The position numbers were made by a program, and so were the translations under genes. A stretch of 64,000 nucleotides of DNA from CAYJDR01 sp964368965. Its GTDB lineage: Bacteria; Chrysiogenota; Deferribacteres; Deferribacterales; Mucispirillaceae. Location: the NCBI GenBank assembly GCA_964368965.1, contig CAYJDR010000007.1:1-64000 (forward strand). The letters run 5' to 3'. How positions within the stretch are numbered: the first letter of the stretch is position 1; every line of letters begins with the position of its first letter. Shown here piece by piece: positions 35,731 to 44,350 of this stretch. The notes under the pieces are model-generated. The model did not search any database and was not told the origin of the DNA. It saw nothing but the letters and a program-made list of their open reading frames with translations.

Positions 35731-37002
35731 TTATAACGAATTTAATGCTTTGTCAAAGTCTGCTTTTAAATCTTCGATAGATTCTATGCCGACAGACACC
35801 CTAACCATGTCCTCACCGATGCCCGATTGTTGCAAAGCTTCAGCAGTTAATTGGCTGTGCGTAGTGCTTGCAGGGTGTGTTACGATAGTTTTCACATCGC
35901 CTAAGTTTGCAGCGTGAACACATACTTCTATATTATCAATAAATTTTCTACCAGCTTCTCTGCCACCTTTTAAGCCGAAGCTAAATAGTGAGCCAGCACC
36001 TTTTGGTAGATATTTTTTAACAAGTGCATTATATGGGCTAGTTTCTAAACCAGAGTAGTTTACCCATGCAACTTTATCGTGACTTTCTAGGAACTTAGCG
36101 AGTTCATAAGCGTTTTTCACATGCCTATCCATTCTAACATGTAGAGTTTGTAGCCCGTGTATGAACATAGATGAGTTGTATGGGCTAGGCGTACCGCCAA
36201 GGTCACGCATAGAGTTAACCCTCATCTTTATAGCAAGCGCCATATTTCCAAACGCCTCAGCAGCTACGACACCGTGATAGCTAGGGTCTGGCTCTGTGAA
36301 GTCAGGAAATCTGCCACATGTCCAATCAAATGTGCCTAAATCGACAACTACGCCACCTAACGCTGTACCATGTCCGCCGATATACTTTGTAGATGAGTAA
36401 ACAACAACATCTGCGCCGATATCTTTTGGTTTAAATAGGTATGGAGTTGCACAAGTGTTATCAACTATTAACGGTATTTTATGGCGTTTTGCAACATCTG
36501 CAATAGCTTCAAAGTCAATGATGTCTGCACTAGGGTTAGTGATAGACTCTATGAATATACCTTTAGTTTTATCAGTAACAAGCGCCTCGAAAGATGAGAT
36601 ATCATCTTGGTTAGCAAACTTAACTGTGATACCGAACCTTTTAAACGTGTGCTTAAATAGGTTTAGCGTGCCACCGTATAGTTTGTTAGATGCGATGATT
36701 TCATCACCAATTTGCGCAAGTGTGAGTATAGTCATAAACACCGCAAAATGCCCTGAAGATGTAGCAACAGCTGCTGTGCCTTCGTCCATAGCGGCGATAG
36801 TTTCCTCAAATGTAGTAGTTGTAGGGTTGTGCAACCTAGAGTAAATGTAGCCACCAGCTTTTAAGCTGAATAAGTCAGCTGCATACTGTGCGCTTTCAAA
36901 CTCATAAGCGTTAGACATGTATATTGGCGGGTTGGTTGCGCCTGTATGGTCAGGCTTGTAAGTACCGTGCACCAATAATGTTTCAATATTTTTTTCTTTC
37001 AT
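35731..37002 (-). CDS. metY: O-acetylhomoserine sulfhydrylase (PLP)
   Basis: A 423-aa Cys/Met-metabolism PLP enzyme that makes homocysteine directly from O-acetylhomoserine and sulfide. PLP Lys is in VVYSSTKYIGGHGTALGG (about 203-220), TNPPIYMSNAYEF opens the protein, and the SSGHFA and NTCATPYLFKP segments are conserved. The long insert form (over 420 aa) distinguishes MetY from the shorter MetB/MetC enzymes. AGGAT-type SD (CGGAGG) precedes the ATG. The promoter at 37067-37095 carries a palindrome. Confidence 0.93.
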   Translation of the reverse strand: MKEKNIETLLVHGTYKPDHTGATNPPIYMSNAYEFESAQYAADLFSLKAGGYIYSRLHNPTTTTFEETIAAMDEGTAAVATSSGHFAVFMTILTLAQIGDEIIASNKLYGGTLNLFKHTFKRFGITVKFANQDDISSFEALVTDKTKGIFIESITNPSADIIDFEAIADVAKRHKIPLIVDNTCATPYLFKPKDIGADVVVYSSTKYIGGHGTALGGVVVDLGTFDWTCGRFPDFTEPDPSYHGVVAAEAFGNMALAIKMRVNSMRDLGGTPSPYNSSMFIHGLQTLHVRMDRHVKNAYELAKFLESHDKVAWVNYSGLETSPYNALVKKYLPKGAGSLFSFGLKGGREAGRKFIDNIEVCVHAANLGDVKTIVTHPASTTHSQLTAEALQQSGIGEDMVRVSVGIESIEDLKADFDKALNSL

Positions 37003-37066
37003 AATTTATCCTCCGAAAGACTTTAGAGTACAACAATTAAAGTCTATAAAAGTTCACTAGTTTTCT

Positions 37067-37095
37067 ATATTAGACTAATATTGTACGATAAACAA
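37067..37095 (-). promoter_or_regulatory. metY promoter with a palindrome over the -10
   Basis: Minus strand: TTGTTT (37090-37095), 17-nt spacer, TAATAT (37067-37072). The perfect palindrome ATATTAGACTAATAT (37067-37081) covers the -10 and part of the spacer, a likely repressor site. No SAM or other riboswitch fold was recognised in the leader. Confidence 0.55.
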
Positions 37096-37269
37096 GAATT
37101 ATTGCTATAAAGTTTGTAAAGATAGTCACTTTCTTTATATTTTCTAGACGTAGCGAGTGTTACTAAAGCCAGACCCTTTTCTATCCGAGCAACAACCAAC
37201 AAATTTGCACTTGCTAAATTTGCCCAATATCGTATATTATCTATTGAAATTTTATTATGAGGTTACACA

Positions 37270-37500
37270 ATGCCAATTTATGAATATCAGTGCATCGCAT
37301 GTGGTGACGTTGCAGAAAAGCTTGAAAGCATCAACAGCGAAAATAGAGAAATAACTTGCGAAAAATGTGGCGCAACGGCTACACGCAAAATATCTGCAAC
37401 TGCATTCCACTTGACAGGTAGCGGGTTTCACAACACCGACTATAAAGGCGGCTGCAGTAATGCTACGCCATCATGCGCTGGCTGTCCATCAGCTAAATAG
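37270..37500 (+). CDS. FmdB-type zinc-ribbon protein
   Basis: A 76-aa protein of the FmdB/CxxC_CxxC_SSSS family. It opens MPIYEYQCIACG and has a second CEKCG pair, giving a four-Cys zinc ribbon, then the ATRKISATAFHLTGSGFH segment common to the family and a Cys-rich tail (GGC…SCAGCPSAK). The family is annotated as putative regulators after fmdB of Methylophilus, but no general role is proven. GAGG precedes the ATG, and a TTGCTA-16-TATATT promoter-like pair lies at 37211-37238. Confidence 0.85.
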   Translation: MPIYEYQCIACGDVAEKLESINSENREITCEKCGATATRKISATAFHLTGSGFHNTDYKGGCSNATPSCAGCPSAK

Positions 37501-37513
37501 CTTAACACCACTT

Positions 37514-37538
37514 AGGAGCACAATCGTTGCTCCTTTTT
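37514..37538 (+). terminator. Intrinsic terminator after the FmdB-type gene
   Basis: AGGAGCA and TGCTCCT form a 7-bp stem around 7 nt, followed by TTTT. Confidence 0.88.
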
Positions 37539-37645
37539 CTTATCAACCTTATTTTTTATGCCACTAAAAGCCCTTTAATATCAACATTCTTAAACAAACC
37601 ACTAGCTCTGAAATTCAACTATTGACAAACATAAATAAAAAAAAC

Positions 37646-37674
37646 TTGTGAAACATTATTTTTTATGGTAACAT
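37646..37674 (+). promoter_or_regulatory. Promoter for the abgT-M20D cluster
   Basis: TTGTGA, 17 nt, TAACAT, about 40 nt upstream of the abgT ATG. A consensus TTGACA at 37623-37628 lies 17 nt further upstream but has no -10 at proper spacing. Confidence 0.45.
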
Positions 37675-37713
37675 AATCATGTTTTAAATTTTATTAAGGA
37701 GAGATGAGAGATT

Positions 37714-39255
37714 ATGGAACAAAAAAGAAGTATGTTCGACCGTGTGCTTGATGCTATTGAGCGCGCAGGGAACAAGTTACCAGACCCAATTACATTATTC
37801 TTGTATTTGGCAATTATCGTAGTTTTAGTATCTGGTCTTTGTGCAGCGCTTGGCGTGTCTGCTATTAGCCCTGCTGATAAGTCAGAGATTAAAGTATTCA
37901 ATTTAATGTCAGCTGATGGTATACGCTACCTTTGGACTAACGTTATCAAAAACTTTGCAAACTTTGCACCACTAGGTATGGTTCTTGTTGCAATGATTGG
38001 TTCTGCTGTTGCAGAGAAGAGTGGCTTCCTTATCGCACTTATGCAACGCTTCCTAGGCGGCGCTAAAGGTTGGGTTGTTACTGGTGTTGTTATTTTCTTA
38101 GGTATTAACTTAAACGTAGCTGGCGATGCTGGTTTTATCATCCTGCCACCACTTGCTGCTGTTTTATATATGTCTATTGGGCGTAGTCCATTGCTTGGTT
38201 TATATGTGTCGTACTCTGCTGTTGCAGCTGGCTTCGCAGCAAACATGATTTTAGGGCTTTCTGATGCACTAGCTTATGGCTTCACAGAGCCTGCTGCTCA
38301 ATTAATCGACCCTGAGTACGCTACATCTATGGCAATCAACTGGTACTTCTTGATTGTATCTTGTGTATTACTTACTATTGTTGGTACTCTACTTGTTGAG
38401 AAGTTTTTACTTAATAGATTTGCAATCACTAAAGAAAAACTAGCAGAATATGATGTTGATACATCTGGCTCACAACTATCAGACATCCAAAAGAAAGCTC
38501 TGAAGTGTGCTGGTATTGGCTTCCTTGGCTTTATCGGCTTCATACTTCTTTTATCATTACCAATATTCGGCGAAACAGCGATCTTAGCTGACGCAGCTGG
38601 CAGCATAACTAGCGGTGGCGCACCATTCACTAAAGGTATCGTATTTACTGTTACTATCGGTTTATTCGTTCCTGCTGTTGTTTATGGTGTTGTTGTTGGT
38701 AAATATAAAAACGATAGAGACGTTTGGAAAGACGTAAGCCTTGGCTTCTCTGAAATGGGCAACTACATTTTCATGTGTTTCTTCATCTCTATCTTTACAA
38801 ACTTCTTCGCAGTTTCAAAGTTAGGTACTATCTTAGCTATCAACGGTGCTGGTTTCCTTGAGAGCGTCGGTTTTGAAGGCATACCTTTAATGATCGGCTT
38901 AATATTCCTATCTTGTATCGTGAATATTTTCATCGGTTCAGCTTCTGCTAAGTGGGCTATCCTTGCACCTGTATTCGTCCCTATGATGATGGTACTAGGC
39001 TATGACCCAGCTATCACGCAAGTTATATACCGCATTGGTGACTCTATCACTAACCCGCTTTCACCGTTGTTCTTCTACATGCCTGTTATCCTAGGTTATG
39101 TTAATAAGTACGACCCTAAAGCTGGTCTTGGTACACTCATTGCTAACATGCTTCCATTCTCGATTACGTTTGCAATCGTTTGGATTATTCAAGTTATCTT
39201 CTGGGTGACGCTAAACTTACCACTTGGTCCTGGTGGCGGCATTTACTTAAACTAA
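37714..39255 (+). CDS. abgT: AbgT family transporter (p-aminobenzoyl-glutamate type)
   Basis: A 513-aa inner-membrane transporter. It begins with the family pattern FDRVLDAIERAGNKLPDP and has about ten membrane spans and hairpin regions such as GDAGFIILPPLAAVLYM and GSASAKWAILAPVFVP. Known members import p-aminobenzoyl-glutamate or export sulfonamides. The three M20D amidohydrolases directly downstream match the AbgA/AbgB hydrolases of E. coli, supporting uptake and cleavage of p-aminobenzoyl-glutamate or a similar N-acyl amino acid. GGAG precedes the ATG. A strong hairpin separates it from the hydrolases. Confidence 0.92.
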   Translation: MEQKRSMFDRVLDAIERAGNKLPDPITLFLYLAIIVVLVSGLCAALGVSAISPADKSEIKVFNLMSADGIRYLWTNVIKNFANFAPLGMVLVAMIGSAVAEKSGFLIALMQRFLGGAKGWVVTGVVIFLGINLNVAGDAGFIILPPLAAVLYMSIGRSPLLGLYVSYSAVAAGFAANMILGLSDALAYGFTEPAAQLIDPEYATSMAINWYFLIVSCVLLTIVGTLLVEKFLLNRFAITKEKLAEYDVDTSGSQLSDIQKKALKCAGIGFLGFIGFILLLSLPIFGETAILADAAGSITSGGAPFTKGIVFTVTIGLFVPAVVYGVVVGKYKNDRDVWKDVSLGFSEMGNYIFMCFFISIFTNFFAVSKLGTILAINGAGFLESVGFEGIPLMIGLIFLSCIVNIFIGSASAKWAILAPVFVPMMMVLGYDPAITQVIYRIGDSITNPLSPLFFYMPVILGYVNKYDPKAGLGTLIANMLPFSITFAIVWIIQVIFWVTLNLPLGPGGGIYLN

Positions 39256-39267
39256 TTTAAACTCTAA

Positions 39268-39295
39268 AGATTGCACAGTTTGTGCAATCTTTTTT
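39268..39295 (+). terminator. Terminator-like hairpin between abgT and the first M20D gene
   Basis: AGATTGCACA and TGTGCAATCT form a perfect 10-bp stem with a 3-nt loop, then TTTTTT. Placed inside an apparent operon, it may lower expression of the hydrolases relative to the transporter. Confidence 0.9.
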
Positions 39296-39312
39296 GTATC
39301 GAGGCAATTTAT

Positions 39313-40497
39313 ATGAACTTTAAAAATAGAGCTAATGAACTAAAAGAACAAATCATCAAAGACAGGCGCTATATACACGAAAACGCTGAACTTTCATTCA
39401 ATGAAGTTGAAACAACAAAACACATCGTTAACGAATTAAAAGCACTAGGGATACCTGTGCAAACTTATGATGACTATAACGGCTGTATCGCCACTATAAA
39501 AGGCGGTAAAGCAGGCAATAAAACAGTTTTACTACGCGCTGATATCGACGCGCTACCAATACAAGAAAAATCAGGCGTTGAGTTTGAAAGCAAAAACGAA
39601 GGCGTTATGCACGCATGCGGGCACGATTGCCACGCATCTATGCTACTTGGCGCAGCACGCCTACTATGGGAAGAAAAGGAAAACTTGCAAGGCACAGTTA
39701 AACTATTGTTCCAATCAGGCGAAGAAGGCTTTATTGGTAGCCACTATTATGTTGATAACGGACACCTTGACGACGTTGACGCTGCAATGGGCATGCACGT
39801 ATGGCACGACCTCCCTACAGGTAAACTAGGCATTAAAGATGGCATGCTTATGGCCAGCTGTGACAACTTCAAAATAACTGTACATGGTAAGTCAGCGCAT
39901 GGCTCAACGCCTCATCTAGGTAAAGATGCTATCGTTGCAGCAAGTGGCATTATTGTAAATTCTCAAACAATCGTGAGCCGTATAAATGATCCACTAAACT
40001 CGCTCGCAGTATCGTTTGGCACTGTTAGAGCTGGTACTCAATTCAACATCGTTACAGATAGAGCTGAAATTGAAGGCACTATCAGAGCGCACGACGAAAC
40101 AACTAGACAAATGGCTAAAGCAGAACTAGTTAGGATAGCTGAACAAACGGCAATATCGCTTTGTTGCACTGCTGAGGTTGAGTATAACTTCACTGAGTCG
40201 TGTATTACAAATGACGATATCGAACTAAATGAGCTCGCAAGAAACTCTGCTAAAAAACTATTTGGTGACGATGTCGTAGAAAAAATTAACCCTGTTGGCG
40301 GTAGCGAAGATTTTTCATATATTATGGATAGGATACCAGCATCATTATTCTTATTCTTAGGAACATATGACGAAGCAACAGGAGCTACCCACGCAGTACA
40401 TAATGAAAAGTTTAAAGTAAACGAAGATATACTACCTATCGGTGCAGCGCAATATGCTCAGTTTGCTGCTGACTATCTTGATATAAAAGGTAAATAG
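39313..40497 (+). CDS. M20D amidohydrolase 1 (AbgA/AbgB/hippurate hydrolase-like)
   Basis: A 394-aa zinc enzyme cleaving N-acyl or aminobenzoyl amino acids. Metal-site motifs: HACGHDCHASM (about residues 100-110), the base Glu in SGEEGF, a His in GMHVWHD, and a C-terminal His in ATHAVHNEKF. The start ATG 39313 is placed by GAGG; the frame is open further upstream through the terminator hairpin. It is the most divergent of the three tandem copies (GFIGSHYYVDNG instead of GRRxExYV…). Confidence 0.88.
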   Translation: MNFKNRANELKEQIIKDRRYIHENAELSFNEVETTKHIVNELKALGIPVQTYDDYNGCIATIKGGKAGNKTVLLRADIDALPIQEKSGVEFESKNEGVMHACGHDCHASMLLGAARLLWEEKENLQGTVKLLFQSGEEGFIGSHYYVDNGHLDDVDAAMGMHVWHDLPTGKLGIKDGMLMASCDNFKITVHGKSAHGSTPHLGKDAIVAASGIIVNSQTIVSRINDPLNSLAVSFGTVRAGTQFNIVTDRAEIEGTIRAHDETTRQMAKAELVRIAEQTAISLCCTAEVEYNFTESCITNDDIELNELARNSAKKLFGDDVVEKINPVGGSEDFSYIMDRIPASLFLFLGTYDEATGATHAVHNEKFKVNEDILPIGAAQYAQFAADYLDIKGK

Positions 40498-40499
40498 CT

Positions 40500-41663
40500 A
40501 TGGTTAAACAATTAGCAAAAGAAAATGAACAACAAATTATAGATTGGCGCAGACATTTCCACTCTAACCCTGAACTTGGCGAACAAGAGTTTAAAACGAC
40601 AAAGTACCTCGTAGAACAAATGGAAGCTATGGGTATCGAAGTTCAAACATTTGACATAACTGGCTGTGTTGGCATTATCAAAGGTGCAAGCGAAGGCAAA
40701 ACTGTTATGCTTCGTGCTGATATTGATGCGCTACCTATCCAAGAAATCGAGGGCAGAGAGTACCGCAGTAAAAACGATGGCGTTATGCACGCTTGCGGAC
40801 ATGATTGCCACGTCGCTATGGTGTTAGGCGCTGCAAAAATGCTTTCTGAGCAAAGGGAACACATAAAAGGAACTGTTAAAATATTGTTCCAAATGGGTGA
40901 AGAACTTGGCAGACGCGCAGAAGAATACGTTAAACGCGATGTTTTAAAAGGCGTTGATGCAATATTTGGTATGCATGTGTGGGCATCACTCGATGCGCAC
41001 AAAATCAACTTTGAAGTTGGCGAACGTATGGCATGTAGCGACCGTTTTACAATCAGAGTAAAAGGTAAAGCTAGCCACGGTAGCGCACCACACGAAGGTG
41101 TAGATGCAATACTAACGGCGGCATCAGTCGTGCAAGCGCTACAATCTATCACAAGCAGGCAAATGCACCCTCAGCAAAACTTAGTTGTTACTGCTGGCAT
41201 GATGAACGGTGGCACAAAATCAAACATTATAGCTGACTATGTAGAGCTGGTTGGCACTGTGCGAGCATTCAATAACGAGTTTAGAAAAACTATGCCTGAA
41301 CGTATCGAAAAGATAGCAAAAGGCGTGTGTGACGCTTACGGTTGCGAAGTTGAATGTATCTACTACTTCGGCCCAGACCCTGTTGTGAACGATAATGACG
41401 CACTAGTTAAAATAGCACAAAATGCAGCATGCAAAGTAATGGGCGATGAAAGTGTTGTGCCTGTTATCAAATCCCCTATTGCTGAAGATTTCAGTGTATT
41501 TATGGCAGAGATACCAGGCGTATTCGGCTTCCTAGGTGCTAGAAATATCGAAAAAGGTATCGATTGTGTACACCATCACCCAGCGTTTGACGTTGATGAA
41601 GATATCCTACAGCGAGGAAGCGGAGTTTATGTTCAATTTGCTCTAGACTTCCTAAATGCATAA
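40500..41663 (+). CDS. M20D amidohydrolase 2
   Basis: A 387-aa paralogue starting 2 nt after copy 1. Motifs: HACGHDCHVAM, QMGEELGRR, GMHVWASL, ASHGSAPHEGVDAI and VHHHPAFDVDED. It is very similar to copy 3, sharing long identical blocks such as VGERMACSDRFTI and VTAGMMNGGTKSNIIADYV versus VTVGMMNGGTKSNIIADYV, so these two arose by recent tandem duplication. It may form a heterodimer, as AbgA and AbgB do. Confidence 0.88.
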   Translation: MVKQLAKENEQQIIDWRRHFHSNPELGEQEFKTTKYLVEQMEAMGIEVQTFDITGCVGIIKGASEGKTVMLRADIDALPIQEIEGREYRSKNDGVMHACGHDCHVAMVLGAAKMLSEQREHIKGTVKILFQMGEELGRRAEEYVKRDVLKGVDAIFGMHVWASLDAHKINFEVGERMACSDRFTIRVKGKASHGSAPHEGVDAILTAASVVQALQSITSRQMHPQQNLVVTAGMMNGGTKSNIIADYVELVGTVRAFNNEFRKTMPERIEKIAKGVCDAYGCEVECIYYFGPDPVVNDNDALVKIAQNAACKVMGDESVVPVIKSPIAEDFSVFMAEIPGVFGFLGARNIEKGIDCVHHHPAFDVDEDILQRGSGVYVQFALDFLNA

Positions 41664-41678
41664 TAATTAGGTTTATAA

Positions 41679-42845
41679 ATGATAAAACAATTAGCAAAAG
41701 ATAACGAACAAAAAATAATTGAGTGGCGCAGACACCTGCATGCAAACCCAGAACTTGGCGAACATGAAGTTGAAACAACAAAATTCATCGTTGAGAAACT
41801 CACAGCTATGGGTGTTGATGTTCAAACTTTCGACGATATCACAGGTTGCATAGGCACTATCAAAGGCGAAAGCGAAGGCAAAACAATTATGCTGCGTGCA
41901 GATATTGATGCTTTACCAATCCAAGAAGAAGCTGGCAAACCATATGCGAGCAAAAATGCTGGTGTTATGCATGCATGCGGACATGATGGACACACAGCAA
42001 TGCTACTTGGTGCTGCAGAAATACTTGTTAGCCAAAAAGCAAACTTGAAAGGCACTGTTAAGCTGATATTTCAAATGGGCGAGGAACTTGGTAGACGCTC
42101 TGAACTATACGTGCAGAGAGGTGCTTTAAACGGCGTTGATGCAATATTTGGCATGCATTTATGGTCGTTGTTAGATGTTGGCAAAGCAAATTTTGAAGTT
42201 GGCGAACGCATGGCTTGTAGCGATAGGTTTACAATCAAAATAACAGGTAAAGCTAGCCACGGTAGCGCACCACACGAAGGAATAGATGCTATCCTAACAT
42301 CAGCCGCAGTTGTGCAAGCGTTGCAATCTATAACTAGTAGAAACATGCACCCACAACAAAGCTTAGTTGTAACTGTTGGTATGATGAACGGTGGCACAAA
42401 GTCAAACATCATAGCAGACTATGTAGAACTTGTTGGAACAGTGCGTACTTTTAACAAAGAGTTCAGAAAAACAATGCCTGAGCGTATCGAAAAAGTCGTT
42501 AAAGGCGTGTGTGACGCTTATGGTTGTGAGGCCGAGTGCATTTACTACTTTGGCCCTAGCCCACTTATTAACGAAAATGAAGAGCTTGTTACAATCGCTC
42601 AAGATGTTGCTAAAAACATAATTGGCGATAAATGCCTTGTTCCGTTCACTAAGATGATGGGCGCAGAAGATTTCAGCGTATTCCTTGAGGAAATCGACGG
42701 CGTATATGGATTTGTTGGAGCAAGAAACAAAGATAAAGGTATAGACTGTGTGCATCATCACCCAGCGTTCGACTTAGATGAAGATGTACTTCACCAAGGT
42801 AGCGCAATTTATGCACAATTCGCAGTTGACTATCTTAACAAATAA
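41679..42845 (+). CDS. M20D amidohydrolase 3
   Basis: A 388-aa close paralogue of copy 2, beginning 15 nt after it. The metal motifs are intact: HACGHDGHTAM (the second Cys position is Gly, unlike copies 1 and 2), QMGEELGRR, GMHLWSLL and VHHHPAFDLDED. It ends 16 nt before the scaffold gap; the last 39 nt of the gene are part of the 55-bp sequence repeated after the gap. Confidence 0.88.
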   Translation: MIKQLAKDNEQKIIEWRRHLHANPELGEHEVETTKFIVEKLTAMGVDVQTFDDITGCIGTIKGESEGKTIMLRADIDALPIQEEAGKPYASKNAGVMHACGHDGHTAMLLGAAEILVSQKANLKGTVKLIFQMGEELGRRSELYVQRGALNGVDAIFGMHLWSLLDVGKANFEVGERMACSDRFTIKITGKASHGSAPHEGIDAILTSAAVVQALQSITSRNMHPQQSLVVTVGMMNGGTKSNIIADYVELVGTVRTFNKEFRKTMPERIEKVVKGVCDAYGCEAECIYYFGPSPLINENEELVTIAQDVAKNIIGDKCLVPFTKMMGAEDFSVFLEEIDGVYGFVGARNKDKGIDCVHHHPAFDLDEDVLHQGSAIYAQFAVDYLNK

Positions 42846-42861
42846 CAAATGGGAGCTTATG
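42807..42861 (+). repeat. 55-bp sequence repeated on both sides of the scaffold gap, left copy
   Basis: These 55 bases are identical to 42962-43016. The left copy ends inside the loop of the terminator completed in the right copy. This is what two contigs sharing a k-mer-length overlap look like when not merged. Confidence 0.95.
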
Positions 42862-42961
42862 NNNNNNNNNNNNNNNNNNNNNNNNNNNNNNNNNNNNNNN
42901 NNNNNNNNNNNNNNNNNNNNNNNNNNNNNNNNNNNNNNNNNNNNNNNNNNNNNNNNNNNNN
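42862..42961. other. Scaffold gap (100 N), probably artificial
   Basis: Exactly 100 N between two identical 55-bp ends. The simplest explanation is a negative gap: joining the copies gives an uninterrupted M20D gene end, terminator and Sel1 gene. Confidence 0.9.
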
Positions 42962-43016
42962 ATTTATGCACAATTCGCAGTTGACTATCTTAACAAATAA
43001 CAAATGGGAGCTTATG
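42962..43016 (+). repeat. 55-bp sequence repeated on both sides of the scaffold gap, right copy
   Basis: Identical to 42807-42861; it repeats the last codons of the third M20D gene and runs into the terminator. Confidence 0.95.
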
Positions 43017-43027
43017 CTCCCTTTTTT
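43006..43027 (+). terminator. Intrinsic terminator after the M20D cluster
   Basis: GGGAGC TTAT GCTCCC, a 6-bp stem with a 4-nt loop, then six T residues. It lies just after the M20D stop (in the right-hand copy). Confidence 0.9.
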
Positions 43028-43042
43028 CAACTAGAGGCGCTT

Positions 43043-43828
43043 ATGTATACTAAAATCGCTACTATTTTAATATCATTTCTTCTACTCGCGGCTACATCTC
43101 ACGCTCAAATAGTTGAAGATATCGTTGCAAAAGCTAACAAAGGCGACATCGAAGCACAAGTTGATCTAGGCTACATTTACTTGCATGGCCAAGCTGGCAT
43201 TCCACAAAGTTATGAAAAAGCTATGCAGTGGCTTGAGAAAGCTGCAAAACAAAACCACCCACTTGCTCAATATATGCTAGGCGATTTATACTCTAGTAAT
43301 TATGATGGCGTTAAAAGCGATATTGAACTCGCAATTTACTGGCTAACACAAGCCGCTAACCAAAACCATAAAGTAGCTCAAAGAAGGCTTGCAAATACTT
43401 ACTATCGTGGCAACAACGTCACTAAAGACTACACTAAAGCAATCTACTGGTATACAAAACTTGCAGAACAAGGCGACTATTCCTCTCAATATTATCTAGG
43501 CCATATGCACTATCACGGCTTAGGCACAGATAAAAACTATGCAGAGGCTATACGTTGGTATGAAATGGCTGCACATCAAGGTGATATTAACTCACTATAC
43601 AAGCTTGGTGAAATGTACTACCACGGCGATGGTGTAGAGAAAAATATCATTAAAGCTTACGCATATATGAGCTTGGCAGTCGATGATGGTTACATATCAA
43701 ACCTAGCTGATGATAAAATAACCTTTTATGAAAAAGTGAAAAACGTTGAGCTAACAAAAGAAGAAGCCACTAAAGGCGACGCACTCGCAAAAGAAATTAA
43801 AAGCAAGTTCACTATCGTTCGTCAATAA
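43043..43828 (+). CDS. Secreted Sel1-repeat (SLR/TPR-like) protein
   Basis: A 261-aa protein with a signal peptide (MYTKIATILIS… ending TSHA before QIVED) and about five Sel1-like repeats. These are recognisable by the spacing A…G…A…LG.(I/L)Y..G…..(K/Y)A..W…AA, for example EAQVDLGYIYLHG, KAMQWLEKAAKQ, LGHMHYHGLGTDKNYAEA and LGEMYYHGDGVEKN. Such proteins act in protein-protein contacts, often in the periplasm. ATG 43043 is chosen because a signal peptide follows and AGAGG precedes; a longer frame runs back through the terminator. Confidence 0.85.
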   Translation: MYTKIATILISFLLLAATSHAQIVEDIVAKANKGDIEAQVDLGYIYLHGQAGIPQSYEKAMQWLEKAAKQNHPLAQYMLGDLYSSNYDGVKSDIELAIYWLTQAANQNHKVAQRRLANTYYRGNNVTKDYTKAIYWYTKLAEQGDYSSQYYLGHMHYHGLGTDKNYAEAIRWYEMAAHQGDINSLYKLGEMYYHGDGVEKNIIKAYAYMSLAVDDGYISNLADDKITFYEKVKNVELTKEEATKGDALAKEIKSKFTIVRQ

Positions 43829-43891
43829 AGTTGCATGCTTGCATTACATTACAACGTGTGCTAACATACTTTTCTTTGAGAGGTTTTAAAC

Positions 43892-44341
43892 ATGATTAAA
43901 TATTTGCCTAAGTTTGCTTTAACTATATTATTTGTACTAAGTGCCATTGCGATAATGGTTGAGATTGTTAGCGACGATATAAAAGATATCGAAGCACGTG
44001 CCGATAAAGGCGATGTTGAAGCGCAAATCCTTTTAGCTGAACTTTATGTCGCTGGCGAATCTGTGCCACAAGACCTCACAGAAGCATTCAAATGGTATTC
44101 AAAAGCGGCAAAACTAGGCAACCAAGGCGCTATCAACATAGTTGGGATTATGTATGCAAACGGCTCAGGAGTCGAACAAGACGACGTTCAAGCATATGCT
44201 CACTTTTTAACTGGTGCATCATTGGGCTTTAAATCATCTATTGAAAATAAAGAAAAACACGCACCAAAACTCACACCAGAACAAATGGCAGAAGCAGAAG
44301 CTCTTGCTGAAACTATGACACTAAAACTTGTTGTGAAATAA
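43892..44341 (+). CDS. Short Sel1-repeat protein with N-terminal membrane anchor
   Basis: A 149-aa protein with an N-terminal hydrophobic segment (residues 8-25, no clear cleavage site) and about two Sel1-type repeats (EAQILLAELYVAGESVP, QGAINIVGIMYANGSGV). It resembles a shortened relative of the preceding Sel1 protein, sharing the D(I/V)EAQ(V/I) entry and a similar C-terminal KLTPEQMAEAEALA versus LTKEEATKGDALA. Probably periplasmic and anchored. GAGAGG precedes the ATG. It is followed directly by the tandem structured repeat. Confidence 0.8.
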   Translation: MIKYLPKFALTILFVLSAIAIMVEIVSDDIKDIEARADKGDVEAQILLAELYVAGESVPQDLTEAFKWYSKAAKLGNQGAINIVGIMYANGSGVEQDDVQAYAHFLTGASLGFKSSIENKEKHAPKLTPEQMAEAEALAETMTLKLVVK

Positions 44342-44350
44342 GGTTAGTGC

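Noticed and set aside
37003..37066. SAM or other riboswitch upstream of metY
   Set aside because: The leader is AT-rich and I could not assemble the conserved cores or a terminator/antiterminator pair; only a promoter and a palindrome are supported.
42778..43034. Short reading frames that run through the 100-N gap near the M20D cluster
   Set aside because: They exist only because N is read as open sequence; the flanks are the same 55 bp duplicated.
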